Source: Bacilli bacterium (GTDB lineage: Bacteria > Bacillota_I > Bacilli_A > RF39 > UBA660). Taken from it: 62,245 nucleotides of DNA. The translations under genes and the position numbers were made by a program. Each line of letters starts with the position of its first letter. Within the stretch, counting starts at the first letter, position 1. Shown here in pieces: positions 1-9,009 of the stretch. The notes beneath the pieces are model-generated. The model was not told where the DNA came from. It worked only from the letters and a program-made list of their open reading frames with translations, and did no database searches. The stretch lies in NCBI GenBank assembly GCA_017418945.1, contig JAFOMI010000047.1, positions 1 through 62,245 of the forward strand. The letters are read 5' to 3'.

Positions 1-14
1 AAAATACTTCTTTT

Positions 15-1037
15 TTATTTAATAAACATTGCATCACCAAAACTAAAGAATCTATATTTATTATCTACAGCTTCTTTATAAGCATTCATTATATGTTCTT
101 TTGTTGCAAAAGCACTAACAAGCATAACAAGTGTTGATTTTGGTAAATGGAAATTAGTAATAAGAGCATCAATTGCTTTAAAAGTAAAACCTGGATAAAT
201 AAAGATATCTGTATAACCACTACATTCTTTAAATTCGTTATATAAACTCATAATTGTTTCTAAAGTTCTTGTAGTTGTTGTTCCAACTGATATAATTCTT
301 CTACCATCTTTTTTTGCTTTATTTAAAACATCTGCAGTTTCCCTACTCATACTATAAAATTCACTATGCATCTTATGTTTAGTAACATCATCTACAGATA
401 CTGGTCTAAAAGTTCCTAATCCAACATGAAGAGTTATTTCTTCTAAAATAATGCCTTTTTCTTTTATTTTATCTAATAATTCTTTAGTAAAATGAAGACC
501 TGCAGTAGGAGCAGCTGCCGAACCAACTTCTTTAGCATAAACAGTTTGATATCTATCTTTATCTTTTAATTTTTCATGTATATATGGAGGAAGTGGCATT
601 TCTCCTAATTTATCTAATATTTCATAGAATATACCATCATAAATAAATTTAAAATGTCTAATTCCATCTTCTCCAACATAAACGCACTCTGCTTTTAAAA
701 GATCTGAAAATTTAATAATAGTACCTTCCTTTACTCTTTTAGCAGGTTTACTAAGACATTCCCATGTGTTATCCCCTAAATCTTTAAGCATTAATACTTC
801 TATAACCGCATTAGTTTCTTCTTTAGTACCAATTAATCTTGCAGGTAAAACTTTAGTATTATTAACAACTAAAACATCACCTTCATTTAAATAATCAATA
901 ATATTACTAAATACTTCGTGTTTTATTTCTCCTGTTTTTTTATCTAAAACAAGCAATCTAGAATTATCTCTTTTTTCAAGAGGAGTTTGCGCGATTAACT
1001 CTTCTGGTAAATAATAATCAAAATCATCTGTTCTCAT
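15..1037 (-). CDS. queA: tRNA ribosyltransferase-isomerase QueA
   Basis: Transfers and isomerises the ribosyl part of SAM onto preQ1-modified tRNA, the epoxyqueuosine step of queuosine synthesis. The 340-residue protein has the family's usual length and opens with the typical [12 protein letters not shown] segment; [13 protein letters not shown] and the ending [19 protein letters not shown] are hallmark blocks. An ATG 21 nt upstream is in frame, but an SD-like GAAGG sits 6-7 nt before the chosen ATG. It lies downstream of ruvB but after a terminator; an extended -10 (TGGTATAAT) just upstream suggests its own promoter. No tgt is present in the window. Nothing odd in the sequence. Confidence 0.95.
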   Translation of the reverse strand: MRTDDFDYYLPEELIAQTPLEKRDNSRLLVLDKKTGEIKHEVFSNIIDYLNEGDVLVVNNTKVLPARLIGTKEETNAVIEVLMLKDLGDNTWECLSKPAKRVKEGTIIKFSDLLKAECVYVGEDGIRHFKFIYDGIFYEILDKLGEMPLPPYIHEKLKDKDRYQTVYAKEVGSAAAPTAGLHFTKELLDKIKEKGIILEEITLHVGLGTFRPVSVDDVTKHKMHSEFYSMSRETADVLNKAKKDGRRIISVGTTTTRTLETIMSLYNEFKECSGYTDIFIYPGFTFKAIDALITNFHLPKSTLVMLVSAFATKEHIMNAYKEAVDNKYRFFSFGDAMFIK

Positions 1038-1077
1038 AACATACCTTCTTTTTTTCAAACTAAAATGTATTATACCA

Positions 1078-1109
1078 CAAAAAATGAGAAATACTTTATA
1101 TTTCTCATT
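1078..1109 (-). terminator. Intrinsic terminator after ruvB
   Basis: Ten-base inverted repeat AATGAGAAAT / ATTTCTCATT with a 7-nt loop, followed on the minus strand by a T run. It separates the ruvA-tdk-ruvB unit from queA. Confidence 0.8.
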
Positions 1110-2106
1110 AAAAATTATTCATTATTTCTATTCCTAAATGTTTATAAGCTTTTTCTGTAACTATTCTACCTCTGTTTGTTCTTTTTAAATAACCATTTTG
1201 AAGTAAATATGGTTCATAAACATCTTCTATAGTTGCTTTTTCTTCACCAATTGATGATGCTAATGCATCAATACCAACTGGTCCTCCATTAAACTTATAA
1301 ATAATTGCCTCTAATAATTTATGATCTGTTTCATCAAGTCCATCTGAATCAACTTTTAGTCTATCTAAACTTGAATTTGTAATATCTAAATCTATTACAC
1401 CACTACCATTTACTAAAGCAAAATCTCTTACTCTTTTTAATAATCTATTAGCAATTCTTGGAGTTCCTCTACTTCTTTTAGCTAAAGCAACAGCAGCTTC
1501 TTCTTCAATTTCTATATCAAATACTTTACTTGTTCTTTTAATTATAGTAGTTAAATCTTCAATTGAATAATAATCTAAATGAGAAATAATTCCAAATCTA
1601 TCTCTTAAAGGTGAACTTAAATCACCCGCTCTTGTTGTTGCACCTACTAATGTAAAAGGAGGTAAATCTATCTTAATACTTCTACTAGATCCTTCACCAC
1701 CAATTATTATATCTAATGTAAAATCTTCCATAGCTGGATATAATATTTCTTCAATAAATCTAGGCATACGATGTATTTCATCAATAAATAAAACATCGCC
1801 TTCCTCAAGGGAAGATAAAATTGCAGCTAAATCACCAGATTTTTCTATTGTAGGACCAGATGCAGTTTTAATATTAACACCAAGTTCATTTGCTATTATA
1901 TATGCTAAAGTTGTTTTACCAAGTCCAGGAGGACCATATAACAAAGTATGATCTAATGATTCATTTCTCATTTTTGCTGCTTCTATAAATACTTTTAAAT
2001 TTTCTTTGACATCTTTTTGACCAATATATTCATCTAATAATTGAGGTCTTAATTTTTCTTCAAATTCTAAAGCTTCATCTTCTTTTCTTATAATGCTATC
2101 TTCCAT
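1108..2106 (-). CDS. ruvB: Holliday junction branch migration ATPase RuvB
   Basis: Hexameric AAA+ motor that with RuvA drives branch migration of Holliday junctions. The 332 residues match the family: N-terminal [12 protein letters not shown], Walker [12 protein letters not shown] (about residues 58-68), Walker B LFIDEIHR, sensor region [18 protein letters not shown], and a C-terminal winged helix containing [17 protein letters not shown] clear AAGGAGG precedes the ATG. It is the last gene of a ruvA-tdk-ruvB unit; a thymidine kinase gene between ruvA and ruvB is unusual. Like many Firmicutes, no ruvC is seen nearby. Confidence 0.97.
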   Translation of the reverse strand: MEDSIIRKEDEALEFEEKLRPQLLDEYIGQKDVKENLKVFIEAAKMRNESLDHTLLYGPPGLGKTTLAYIIANELGVNIKTASGPTIEKSGDLAAILSSLEEGDVLFIDEIHRMPRFIEEILYPAMEDFTLDIIIGGEGSSRSIKIDLPPFTLVGATTRAGDLSSPLRDRFGIISHLDYYSIEDLTTIIKRTSKVFDIEIEEEAAVALAKRSRGTPRIANRLLKRVRDFALVNGSGVIDLDITNSSLDRLKVDSDGLDETDHKLLEAIIYKFNGGPVGIDALASSIGEEKATIEDVYEPYLLQNGYLKRTNRGRIVTEKAYKHLGIEIMNNF

Positions 2107-2116
2107 AATAACCTCC

Positions 2117-2728
2117 TTACTTTAGAATATCTTTTATATTATCAAAATCTATTTTTCTAACTTTTTTTAAATAACATTCTTTACATAAAGGAACATATTC
2201 AATATTCTTTTTAGAACCATCAATAATAATTTCTGGTCCATCCATTTTAAATATTCCATCTTCTTTTCTACCTACATATCTAGCAACTTTTCTACATTCA
2301 CATAAAGTTACAAGTTCGTCGATAGAATCAGCTACTTCAAGTAGCCTTTTACTGCCTTCAAATAATAAACCTCTAAAATTAACTCTTAGACCATAACAAA
2401 TAACATCTATATTCATTACACACGATATTATAGAAAGATCATCTATCTGCTTTTTACTTAAAAACTGTGCCTCATCTACTAATATAGCATCAACATCAGT
2501 TAATTTTCCTTTTAAGATATCAAACAATTCATCATCATAATATACTAAATAATCTACTTTTCTAGATAAACCTAATCTAGAAACAATATTCTCGTCACCC
2601 TTAGTATCTATTTTAGGTTTTATTATAATTACCTTTCCATTATTTTCTTCATAATTATATGCTGTTCTTAATAAATCAACAGTCTTACCAGAATTCATAG
2701 TTGCATATTTAAATGATAATTTAGCCAT
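2117..2728 (-). CDS. tdk: Thymidine kinase (type II)
   Basis: Phosphorylates thymidine to dTMP in the salvage pathway. The 203 residues carry the P-loop MNSGKT (about 11-16), the DEAQF motif, and two Cys pairs for structural zinc (CECRK about 139-143 and CKEC about 182-185), all typical of the TK1-like tetrameric family. SD AGGAGG lies before the ATG. It sits between ruvA (10 nt upstream) and ruvB (10 nt downstream) and is clearly co-transcribed with them, although the pathway link is only that both concern DNA metabolism. Confidence 0.93.
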   Translation of the reverse strand: MAKLSFKYATMNSGKTVDLLRTAYNYEENNGKVIIIKPKIDTKGDENIVSRLGLSRKVDYLVYYDDELFDILKGKLTDVDAILVDEAQFLSKKQIDDLSIISCVMNIDVICYGLRVNFRGLLFEGSKRLLEVADSIDELVTLCECRKVARYVGRKEDGIFKMDGPEIIIDGSKKNIEYVPLCKECYLKKVRKIDFDNIKDILK

Positions 2729-2737
2729 ATATACCTC

Positions 2738-3286
2738 CTATTTTAATAATAACTTTAAAGCTTCTTTAATTCTTTTTTCAATTGGTAAACTAGAATCAAT
2801 TTTAGAAACAACTTTATTTATATCTACATTTTTATATCCTAATGCTAGTAATGCTTCTTTTAATTCATCATCTTTAATAACAGTTTCATTAGGTTTAGAA
2901 ATTAATTTTCCTTTTAAATCTAATATTATTTGTCTTGCTACTTTATCTCCTATTTTAGGAAATTTCTTTAAATATAAAATGTTCTCAGTCTCAATTGCAT
3001 TAATAATATCATCTAAAGAACTAGATAATAATACTAAAGCCATTTTAGGACCTAATCCTTTAACATTTATTAATTTTAAAAAGAAATCTCTTTCATCAAT
3101 ACTTTTAAATCCATATAAAGTATTTTCATCTTCTTTTATATGTTGATATAAAAATATCTTATATTCTTCATCTTCTTTAAAAGAATATGGATTTGATACA
3201 TATACTTTATATCCTATATTACTATTTTCTAATGCTATAAAACCTGGATTAATATAAGTAATTTTTCCAATTATATATTCGTACAT
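2738..3286 (-). CDS. ruvA: Holliday junction DNA helicase subunit RuvA
   Basis: Tetrameric junction-binding partner of RuvB. The 182-residue protein begins MYEYIIGKI (OB-fold domain I), carries the helix-hairpin-helix stretch LLKLINVKGLGPKMALVLL-like around residues 70-90 and ends in the RuvB-binding three-helix domain (ELKEALLALGYK). A GTG four codons upstream would put the SD GGAGG inside the gene, so the ATG 5 nt after that SD is chosen. A 17-nt-spaced promoter lies just upstream, making this the head of ruvA-tdk-ruvB. Confidence 0.93.
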   Translation of the reverse strand: MYEYIIGKITYINPGFIALENSNIGYKVYVSNPYSFKEDEEYKIFLYQHIKEDENTLYGFKSIDERDFFLKLINVKGLGPKMALVLLSSSLDDIINAIETENILYLKKFPKIGDKVARQIILDLKGKLISKPNETVIKDDELKEALLALGYKNVDINKVVSKIDSSLPIEKRIKEALKLLLK

Positions 3287-3313
3287 ATTAACCTCCACTA
3301 TAATTCTATAAAA

Positions 3314-3342
3314 ATTATACCAAACAAATGTTCTTTTTACAA
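3314..3342 (-). promoter_or_regulatory. Sigma-A promoter for ruvA-tdk-ruvB
   Basis: TTGTAA, 17 nt, TATAAT with TGG just before the -10 (extended -10), ending 28 nt before the ruvA ATG and directly after the terminator of the preceding gene. Confidence 0.65.
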
Positions 3343-3346
3343 GATA

Positions 3347-3377
3347 TAAAAAAGCAGAAAATAATATTTCTACTTTT
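3347..3377 (-). terminator. Terminator after the small membrane protein gene
   Basis: AAAGTAGAAA / TTTCTGCTTT stem with a T run on the minus strand; it overlaps the last codons of the 76-aa gene. Confidence 0.75.
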
Positions 3378-3600
3378 TTATATTTATATTTCCACTATTT
3401 TTTATGCAAGTTCCACTTCCAGGAGTTTTACCTACTATATATTGCTCATCAATTGCAGTACAGCTTTTCTTAGTAATATAATCTGATAAATAACCTCCAA
3501 ATTTACCAACTATAAAAAAGAATAAAACTGCGAATATTGTTATAAAAACTACGTCTTTTAGAAGCTGATTAATATCACTTTTAATTAATTTATCTTGCAT
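3370..3600 (-). CDS. Small single-pass membrane protein, unknown function
   Basis: I do not recognise this 76-residue protein. It has a charged N-terminus (about 1-16), one strongly hydrophobic segment (about 17-36, rich in F, V and I) and a polar C-terminal tail with two cysteines (SCTA and GTCIK), which could form a disulfide if the tail is outside. It has its own well-spaced promoter just after obgE and its own terminator, so it is a separate transcription unit between obgE and ruvA. The start has only a weak SD (GGGAT). Coding character is supported by the promoter-gene-terminator layout, function is open. Confidence 0.65.
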   Translation of the reverse strand: MQDKLIKSDINQLLKDVVFITIFAVLFFFIVGKFGGYLSDYITKKSCTAIDEQYIVGKTPGSGTCIKNSGNINIKK

Positions 3601-3625
3601 AACATCAATCCCTTTATTATTATTA

Positions 3626-3654
3626 AGTATACATTTTTTTTAATTAAAAATCAA
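3626..3654 (-). promoter_or_regulatory. Sigma-A promoter for the small membrane protein
   Basis: TTGATT, 17 nt, TATACT, immediately after the obgE stop codon. Confidence 0.6.
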
Positions 3655-3656
3655 TA

Positions 3657-4925
3657 TTATTCAGTATATTCAAATTCAAAATCTAGTATTTTTACTAAAT
3701 CTCCTTCTTGTGCTCCCATCTTTTGTAATTCTTCATCAACACCCATTCTTCTTAACTTATTAGAAAATCTTCTAATACCTTCATCTGTAAATTTAGTCAT
3801 TTTAAAAAGTTTTTCAATACTATCACTATGTACTACAAATACATCATTTACTTTTTCAATAACAAATGGTTTTTCTTCTTTAAATTTATATAAAACATGG
3901 CTTTCTAGATTATCTTCTTCATAAATATCTACATCGTCCATCTTTTCAATTTTATCCATTAACGCTACTAATAATTTATCAATTCCTTCATTATTAATTG
4001 CACTAATTTCAAACACTTCTTTATCAACCTTTTCCTTAAATTCTTCTAAATTTTCTTTAGAAGAAGGCATATCCATTTTATTTGCTACTATAATTTCTTC
4101 TTTATTAGCAAGTTTATCACTATATTTTTTTAATTCTTCTCTTATAGTAACATAATCATCATATGGATTTCTTCCTTCTATTCCTGACATATCAATAATA
4201 TGTGCAATTATCTTAGTTCTTTCAATATGTTTTAAGAACTTATCACCAAGACCAAGTCCATCTGCTGCTCCTTCAATTAATCCAGGTAAATCTGCAGCAA
4301 CAAAAGATCTACCATCAATTGTTTTAACAACTCCTAAATTAGGATTAATAGTTGTAAAATGATATGCTCCAATCTTTGGTTTGGCAGCACTTATTTTAGA
4401 TAATAAAGTAGATTTACCAACAGAAGGAAGTCCAACAAATCCAACATCGGCTAAAGACTTTAATTCAACTCTTAAATTTCTTTCCTCTCCAGGTTCTCCA
4501 TTTTCAGAAAAATTTGGGGCAGTATTTGAATGAGTTTTAAAGGCAACATTACCTCTTCCACCTCTTCCACCTTTTGCTACAATAACAGAATCATCTTTTC
4601 TAGTTAAATCAGCTAAAACTAAATTAGTATCATTATCAAATACAGTTGTTCCAAGAGGAACTTTAATAACTATATCTTCAGCATTTTTTCCGTTCTTATT
4701 AGAACCTTCTCCATTAGCTCCCTTTTTACCTTTAATTTCTTTTTGAAATTTTAAATCTAGTAATGTTCTAAGTCCTTCATCTACTTTAAATATAATTGAA
4801 GAACCCTTTCCTCCATTACCACCATTTGGTCCACCATTTGGAACATATTTTTCTCTTCTAAAACTAGTACAGCCATCTCCACCGTTACCAGCTAATACTT
4901 TTATAACAACTTCATCTACAAACAT
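3657..4925 (-). CDS. obgE: GTPase ObgE/Obg with OCT domain
   Basis: Ribosome-associated GTPase acting in 50S assembly and growth/stress control. The 422 residues show the glycine-rich Obg fold (about 1-158, with GGNGGKGSSI and GGRGGRGN), the G domain with P-loop GLPSVGKSTLL (about 165-175), DLPGLIEGA (G3) and ANKMD (G4), then a C-terminal OCT domain of the Firmicutes type (about 345-422). It follows trmB by 11 nt and belongs downstream of the L21/L27 genes, the usual rplU-prp-rpmA-obgE neighbourhood, here with trmB inserted. In sporulating Bacilli Obg also affects entry into sporulation. Confidence 0.96.
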   Translation of the reverse strand: MFVDEVVIKVLAGNGGDGCTSFRREKYVPNGGPNGGNGGKGSSIIFKVDEGLRTLLDLKFQKEIKGKKGANGEGSNKNGKNAEDIVIKVPLGTTVFDNDTNLVLADLTRKDDSVIVAKGGRGGRGNVAFKTHSNTAPNFSENGEPGEERNLRVELKSLADVGFVGLPSVGKSTLLSKISAAKPKIGAYHFTTINPNLGVVKTIDGRSFVAADLPGLIEGAADGLGLGDKFLKHIERTKIIAHIIDMSGIEGRNPYDDYVTIREELKKYSDKLANKEEIIVANKMDMPSSKENLEEFKEKVDKEVFEISAINNEGIDKLLVALMDKIEKMDDVDIYEEDNLESHVLYKFKEEKPFVIEKVNDVFVVHSDSIEKLFKMTKFTDEGIRRFSNKLRRMGVDEELQKMGAQEGDLVKILDFEFEYTE

Positions 4926-4936
4926 AAATTCACCCC

Positions 4937-5572
4937 TTATTTAAATGATGCATCTATATAATAAATTGGTCTTTTTTCTTTATAATATTCTCTTTCAAAA
5001 TCTGTCATAATATTTTCGATTTTTCTTTCATCCTTATGTAAATCTAAACTAACTTTATTAAAAGTATACCAATAATTACTTAAACTTTCTAAACTTGATT
5101 GAAATAGGATTTTATTATCTGTTTTAAGAATAATATGTTTATTTTTCTTAAAGATTCTATCATATATTCTTAAATAAGATTCATGTGTAAATCTTTTTCT
5201 TTCATCTTGTTTCTTTGGCCATGGTTCTGAAAATGTTAAATAAATAGTATTTATTTCTTTTCCAAAATAATTACTTATTTCTTTAGCATCGCTATATATA
5301 AATTTTAAATTATCTATTTTTCTTGAACCAATATTCTTAATAGCAGTTGCAATTTGATTCTTATCTAATTCTAAACCAATATAATTAACTGTTGGATGTG
5401 CTAATGCCATTTGTATAATAAATGAACCTCTACCCATACCTAGTTCTAACATTATTGGATTATTATTAGAAAATAATTCATTCCATTTACCCTTATAATT
5501 TTCAGGATTCTTTACTATATAAGAACTACTACTAATTGTACTACTTGCGTCTTTAACAACATTATATCTCAT
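4937..5572 (-). CDS. trmB: tRNA (guanine-N7-)-methyltransferase
   Basis: Makes m7G46 in tRNA using SAM. The 211 residues contain the SAM-binding LELGMGRGSFI (about 48-58), the NYIGLELD strand, and the conserved NFSEPWPK-type motif seen here as TFSEPWPKKQDERKRFTH (about 119-136). An in-frame ATG 21 nt upstream exists, but AGAGGTG lies 4 nt before the chosen ATG. It lies between rpmA and obgE; a hairpin terminator after rpmA suggests that only read-through or a separate weak promoter reaches it. Confidence 0.93.
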   Translation of the reverse strand: MRYNVVKDASSTISSSSYIVKNPENYKGKWNELFSNNNPIMLELGMGRGSFIIQMALAHPTVNYIGLELDKNQIATAIKNIGSRKIDNLKFIYSDAKEISNYFGKEINTIYLTFSEPWPKKQDERKRFTHESYLRIYDRIFKKNKHIILKTDNKILFQSSLESLSNYWYTFNKVSLDLHKDERKIENIMTDFEREYYKEKRPIYYIDASFK

Positions 5573-5604
5573 AAAACACCTCTTAAATATCATACCATAT
5601 AATT

Positions 5605-5631
5605 AAAAAATATCATCAATATGATGATATT
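5605..5631 (-). terminator. Terminator after rpmA
   Basis: AATATCATCA / TGATGATATT perfect 10-bp stem, 3-nt loop, T run. Lies between rpmA and trmB and may reduce trmB-obgE expression relative to the ribosomal genes. Confidence 0.7.
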
Positions 5632-5634
5632 TTA

Positions 5635-5919
5635 TTATGCTTCATATACACTAGCTTGTTTTTTATCTTTACCTTTTCTTTCAAACTTAACAACACCATC
5701 AATTTTTGCGAATAAAGTATGATCAGTTCCCATACCAACATTATTACCAGCAAAAATCTTTGTTCCTCTTTGACGATAAATAATAGAACCAGCTGTAACA
5801 AATTCACCATCTGAAACTTTAGCACCTAATCTTCTACCAGCAGAATCTCTTCCGTTATGTGTAGAACCTTGAGCCTTAACGTGTGCGAATTTTTGTATAT
5901 CTAAAATCATTCTAAACAT
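5635..5919 (-). CDS. rpmA: Ribosomal protein bL27 with cleavable N-terminal extension
   Basis: Large-subunit protein whose N-terminus reaches the peptidyl transferase centre. The 94-residue precursor starts with a short extension ending in DIQKFA before [14 protein letters not shown], where mature L27 should begin. In Firmicutes such as Staphylococcus aureus this extension (ending LQFFA) is removed by Prp; the prp gene lies immediately upstream (5 nt). Cleavage after residue 12 (or 9 if the second ATG is used) is inferred. SD AGGAGG lies 8 nt before the first ATG. Confidence 0.97.
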   Translation of the reverse strand: MFRMILDIQKFAHVKAQGSTHNGRDSAGRRLGAKVSDGEFVTAGSIIYRQRGTKIFAGNNVGMGTDHTLFAKIDGVVKFERKGKDKKQASVYEA

Positions 5920-5924
5920 GAGAC

Positions 5925-6221
5925 TTACCTCCTTATTATTTTTATATATTCTTTGTAATCTTTTTCTAAACTTTCTAAAAGAAGAATCATATTATTAATT
6001 AACTTATTAACTATTTCATCATCTTTTATAACTCTTATAATAATCTTATTATCTAAGTCACTATAATCAATTGCATCATTATCAATTTCAATAATTGCAT
6101 TTATTGTAGTTATAACTATTGAACTAACAGACGCACAAACTATATCTTTTCCTCTTTCATCATATCCAGAGTGTCCAGATACAGTAATAACTTTTTCTTT
6201 ACTTAAATCTACCTTAATCAT
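5925..6221 (-). CDS. prp: Ribosomal-processing cysteine protease Prp
   Basis: Small cysteine protease (formerly YsxB) that trims the N-terminal extension of L27. The 98 residues carry the catalytic pair in [19 protein letters not shown]: His at about residue 17 and Cys at about 29. Its position between rplU and rpmA is the conserved Firmicutes arrangement and, with the extended L27 downstream, makes the assignment firm. The spacing to both neighbours is under 10 nt. Confidence 0.94.
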   Translation of the reverse strand: MIKVDLSKEKVITVSGHSGYDERGKDIVCASVSSIVITTINAIIEIDNDAIDYSDLDNKIIIRVIKDDEIVNKLINNMILLLESLEKDYKEYIKIIRR

Positions 6222-6229
6222 ATAACTCC

Positions 6230-6526
6230 TTATTTAATAGAAGTAATTTTAACTCTAGTATAAGGTTGTCTATGTCCTTGAGTTTTGTGGTAGTTAGTTT
6301 TTTGTCTATATTTAAAAATTCTAATTTTTCTTTGTTTACCTTGTTTAACAATTTCACCAGTAACTTTAGCTCCATCAACATATGGATGACCAATAGTTTC
6401 TCCAAGCATTAAAACTTTATCAAAAGAAACTTTATCATTTTCTTTTCCTTCAATCTTTTCAATAAAGATTTCTTCACCAACAGTTACAGTATATTGTTTA
6501 CCACCAGTTTCAATAATAGCTTTCAT
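6230..6526 (-). CDS. rplU: Ribosomal protein bL21
   Basis: Large-subunit protein binding 23S rRNA. 98 residues of normal length, starting MKAIIETGGKQY and ending in the basic KTQGHRQPYTRVKI block. It heads the rplU-prp-rpmA operon; SD AGGAGG precedes the ATG and a structured leader plus strong promoter lie upstream, the standard autoregulated L21 arrangement. Confidence 0.97.
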   Translation of the reverse strand: MKAIIETGGKQYTVTVGEEIFIEKIEGKENDKVSFDKVLMLGETIGHPYVDGAKVTGEIVKQGKQRKIRIFKYRQKTNYHKTQGHRQPYTRVKITSIK

Positions 6527-6529
6527 ACT

Positions 6530-6637
6530 TTTACCTCCTTCATAATTAACTTAAGACTCGCCTATTAAAGGTACTTATATAAGTTTTTAAACCTTTTTCG
6601 TGCGGTTGTAAGGCCAAGAGGCATTACAAACATATTA
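6530..6637 (-). promoter_or_regulatory. L21 leader RNA (autoregulatory, Firmicutes type)
   Basis: About 105 nt between a strong promoter and rplU, unusually G+C-rich for this genome in parts. Visible elements on the minus strand are TAATGCCTCTTGGCC, ACAACCGCACG and AATAGGCGAGTC, with short pairings such as GGTTTAAAAACTTATAT. Position and motif order resemble the Rfam L21_leader family; the assignment is from memory of that family, not an alignment. Confidence 0.6.
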
Positions 6638-6666
6638 ATTTTAGCATTTTTCATTCTTTGTGTCAA
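6638..6666 (-). promoter_or_regulatory. Sigma-A promoter for rplU-prp-rpmA
   Basis: TTGACA, 17 nt, TAAAAT. It is embedded in the last codons of the upstream unknown gene, whose TAA stop overlaps the -10. Confidence 0.75.
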
Positions 6667-7669
6667 CGTTTTTTAATGAAAGTGACTTATTCTTTAAATA
6701 AAAAATATTATAAAGTTCTATATTAATAAATTCTTTTACCATTTGTAATTCATTTGATGATAATTTAATATTATTATTAGTTTTTTCATCTAGTAAAAGA
6801 TTAAATTCTTTTTCTAAATTATGTTTAATTATTGCTTCTTTTTTAATTTTTTTAACTTCATCATTATAATAAATGTCATTAAATTCTAAGAACTTTTTAA
6901 GTTTGTTTTCAAATTCTACTACTAATTTATCGACTTCTTTAACATTATATCTATCATAATATGATTTCATTCTTTCTATATCGCTTTTAATATTATTTAA
7001 TAACTTTATATTATTATAAGCATATTCTCCTAATTCTTTATCAAAAATATTAATATACTTAATTAAATATTTATCTATATTACTAGAATCAATCTCTTCT
7101 TTTAATTTAAATATAGTATGTATATAATCATTAAAGAAATCATATCTAAATATTTTTGAAATCATATATTTAGCAACAAAAAATCTTATATCATCATCTT
7201 CATATTTATCTTTTATATATTTAAAACCAAGACCACTTTGATTTTTTTCATCTTCACTTGCATTATATAAATGGCAATTGATATTAACTTTAATTTTATC
7301 CATCGCATATAAAAATCTACATACAAATCTCATATAATTTGTATAATGAACTTCATCTTCATTTTCTTGTAACAGTCTATTTGCAACACTCATAAGTTTT
7401 AAATATTCATAATTAAACCCGTTATTTTTATTAACATAATAATTAATTACATCAAAAACAAAATTAATATCTTCCCTAAATTCTTCTGTAATAAACAAAA
7501 CAAAATCATAATTTGATTTCAAGCGTTCTGAACTTAAAGAATAAAATCTTTTATCCTTCGTATTTTTAATTACTTCTTTCATAAAAGAAGCATCATCTGT
7601 TAAACCTTTAATAACTTTTTCGCTATTAATTTTATTATTAATAAATCTATCAATATTTTCAATTTTCAT
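6641..7669 (-). CDS. Unknown cytoplasmic protein (342 aa)
   Basis: I do not recognise it. The 342-residue product is rich in Lys, Asn, Ile and Tyr, has no signal peptide or membrane segment, and looks mostly alpha-helical, with a helical charged stretch near 215-300 that may be coiled coil. The start is set at the ATG preceded by AGGAAG; a longer frame starts 48 nt upstream without an SD. A TTGACT-17-TAAATT promoter precedes it, so it is monocistronic between the L21 operon and spoIVB. Probably specific to this lineage; several other unknown proteins in the window have the same composition. Confidence 0.75.
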   Translation of the reverse strand: MKIENIDRFINNKINSEKVIKGLTDDASFMKEVIKNTKDKRFYSLSSERLKSNYDFVLFITEEFREDINFVFDVINYYVNKNNGFNYEYLKLMSVANRLLQENEDEVHYTNYMRFVCRFLYAMDKIKVNINCHLYNASEDEKNQSGLGFKYIKDKYEDDDIRFFVAKYMISKIFRYDFFNDYIHTIFKLKEEIDSSNIDKYLIKYINIFDKELGEYAYNNIKLLNNIKSDIERMKSYYDRYNVKEVDKLVVEFENKLKKFLEFNDIYYNDEVKKIKKEAIIKHNLEKEFNLLLDEKTNNNIKLSSNELQMVKEFINIELYNIFYLKNKSLSLKNVDTKNEKC

Positions 7670-7688
7670 AAGATCTTCCTTTTCTTCA

Positions 7689-7717
7689 AATTTATCAAAA
7701 CATATATTAAAAGTCAA
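7689..7717 (-). promoter_or_regulatory. Sigma-A promoter for the unknown 342-aa gene
   Basis: TTGACT, 17 nt, TAAATT, starting right after the spoIVB terminator. Confidence 0.6.
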
Positions 7718-7744
7718 GAAAAAAAGAAGCTATTCTGCTTCTTT
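7718..7744 (-). terminator. Terminator after spoIVB
   Basis: AAGAAGC / GCTTCTT stem with 6-nt loop containing the spoIVB TAG stop, followed by seven Ts on the minus strand. Confidence 0.75.
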
Positions 7745-8707
7745 TAACATAGTTGTTATAAATATGCCATAACCTCTTGTTGGATCATTAACAACAACAT
7801 GAGTTACCGCACCTATTATTTTATTATCTTGAACAATTGGAGAACCACTCATTCCTTGTATAATTCCTCCTGTTTTTTCAAGTAATTCTTTATCAGTTAT
7901 AGTAAATAAAATATTTTTTAATTTATCATTGTAACTAATACTATCAATATTTATGGAATATTCTTTTATTTCATCTTTGTCTATAACAGTATAAATACTA
8001 GCTTTTCCAAGTTTTATTTCATCACTTTCTTTAATATCTAGAATTCTATTAGAATCATATGACTTATCATATGAACCAAAAATACCTTTATTAGTATTTC
8101 CTGTTATTATTCCATATTTATTTTCTATATTTGACTCACCATATTTTTCTCCAGGATTTCCATCACTAGATTTATTAATGCCTGTAATATAAGAAGAATA
8201 TATTGAACCATCATCTATTTGTAATACATTATTAGTAGAACTATCTAAAACAGCATGTCCTAATGCAAAAAACTTGTTATTTGAAGGATCTATTGCAGTT
8301 AAAGTACCAATACCACTAACAGAATCTTTAACATATAATCCTGTTTTTATTTCATCATTATCTTTATATAATTTTATATTAGTTTTATTAATACTATTTC
8401 CTCTTCTATATTCTACTAAAACTTCATCATTATTTTTATTTTTATTTATTTCTCTACTAAATTCCTCTATATTCTTAATTTCAATATCATTTATTTTAGT
8501 AATATAATCACCCTTAGTAATACCAGAAGACTCATTTATTAAAGTATTATTTACCTTATATAATCCTATTACAAGTACTCCTTTTGTTTTAACTTCAATA
8601 CCTATATTTTCTCCCCCAACATATAATCTATTAGAATACGCAAATACTTCACAAAAAGGTATAATTATAGAAAGAAAAAATGTTAATAGCATTCTTTTAG
8701 TTTTCAT
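7730..8707 (-). CDS. spoIVB: SpoIVB-type serine peptidase (S55)
   Basis: In Bacillus this secreted forespore protease signals across the inter-membrane space to trigger SpoIVFB cleavage of pro-sigma-K. The 325 residues show an N-terminal signal/membrane segment (about 5-24), a PDZ domain (about 40-115, GVLVIGLYKVN and GDYITKIND), the conserved ALGHAVLD histidine block and the catalytic serine block GGIIQGMSGSPIV (Ser about 288), ending with NDPTRGYGIFI. All catalytic landmarks are intact. A CATACTA element upstream fits a sigma-F/G -10 but no convincing -35 is seen. With sigK elsewhere in the window the pro-sigma-K signalling pathway looks retained. Confidence 0.92.
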   Translation of the reverse strand: MKTKRMLLTFFLSIIIPFCEVFAYSNRLYVGGENIGIEVKTKGVLVIGLYKVNNTLINESSGITKGDYITKINDIEIKNIEEFSREINKNKNNDEVLVEYRRGNSINKTNIKLYKDNDEIKTGLYVKDSVSGIGTLTAIDPSNNKFFALGHAVLDSSTNNVLQIDDGSIYSSYITGINKSSDGNPGEKYGESNIENKYGIITGNTNKGIFGSYDKSYDSNRILDIKESDEIKLGKASIYTVIDKDEIKEYSINIDSISYNDKLKNILFTITDKELLEKTGGIIQGMSGSPIVQDNKIIGAVTHVVVNDPTRGYGIFITTMLKEAE

Positions 8708-8753
8708 ATTATCATCCTTTCATTTATAGTATGTACAAAATATAAAAATATAA

Positions 8754-8778
8754 ACAAAAAAATACCATTACTGGTATT
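8754..8778 (-). terminator. Terminator after xseB
   Basis: AATACC / GGTATT stem with 6-nt loop and T7 run on the minus strand; ends the nusB-xseA-xseB operon. Confidence 0.75.
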
Positions 8779-9009
8779 TTATTCTTTTACTTCCATTTCT
8801 TTAAAATCTTCTAATTCATTATTTTCATTTAAAATTTTATTAACTGCTTTTGTTGCATTATCTAACTTTAAAGAACATTCTTTTGCAATCTTCATAGCTT
8901 CTGTATATTTATTAATTGCATCATCAAGATCTACATTTCCTTCTTCTAATTCTTTTACTATATTTTCAAGACTTTCTAATTTTTCTTCAAATTTCATTTC
9001 TTTACTCAT
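8779..9009 (-). CDS. xseB: Exodeoxyribonuclease VII small subunit
   Basis: Small regulatory subunit of the single-strand exonuclease ExoVII. 76 residues, with the family signature FEEKLESLENIVKELEEG near the N-terminus followed by a helical tail. Its ATG overlaps the end of xseA by 8 nt, so the two are translationally coupled. Normal length, high confidence. Confidence 0.95.
   Translation of the reverse strand: MSKEMKFEEKLESLENIVKELEEGNVDLDDAINKYTEAMKIAKECSLKLDNATKAVNKILNENNELEDFKEMEVKE

Noticed and set aside
3370-3600. Small 76-aa protein as a signal-peptide toxin or bacteriocin
   Set aside because: It has a membrane helix and two cysteines but no leader, no toxin-antitoxin partner and no exporter nearby; left as unknown.
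5616-5825. Alternative 69-aa frame across rpmA
   Set aside because: It overlaps rpmA out of frame, has no SD and reads as low-complexity Leu/Lys/Ile; a shadow of the L27 gene. Similar plus-strand Ser/Phe/Leu-rich frames opposite rpoD, ftsZ, obgE, alaS, murG, divIVA and others were discarded on the same grounds.
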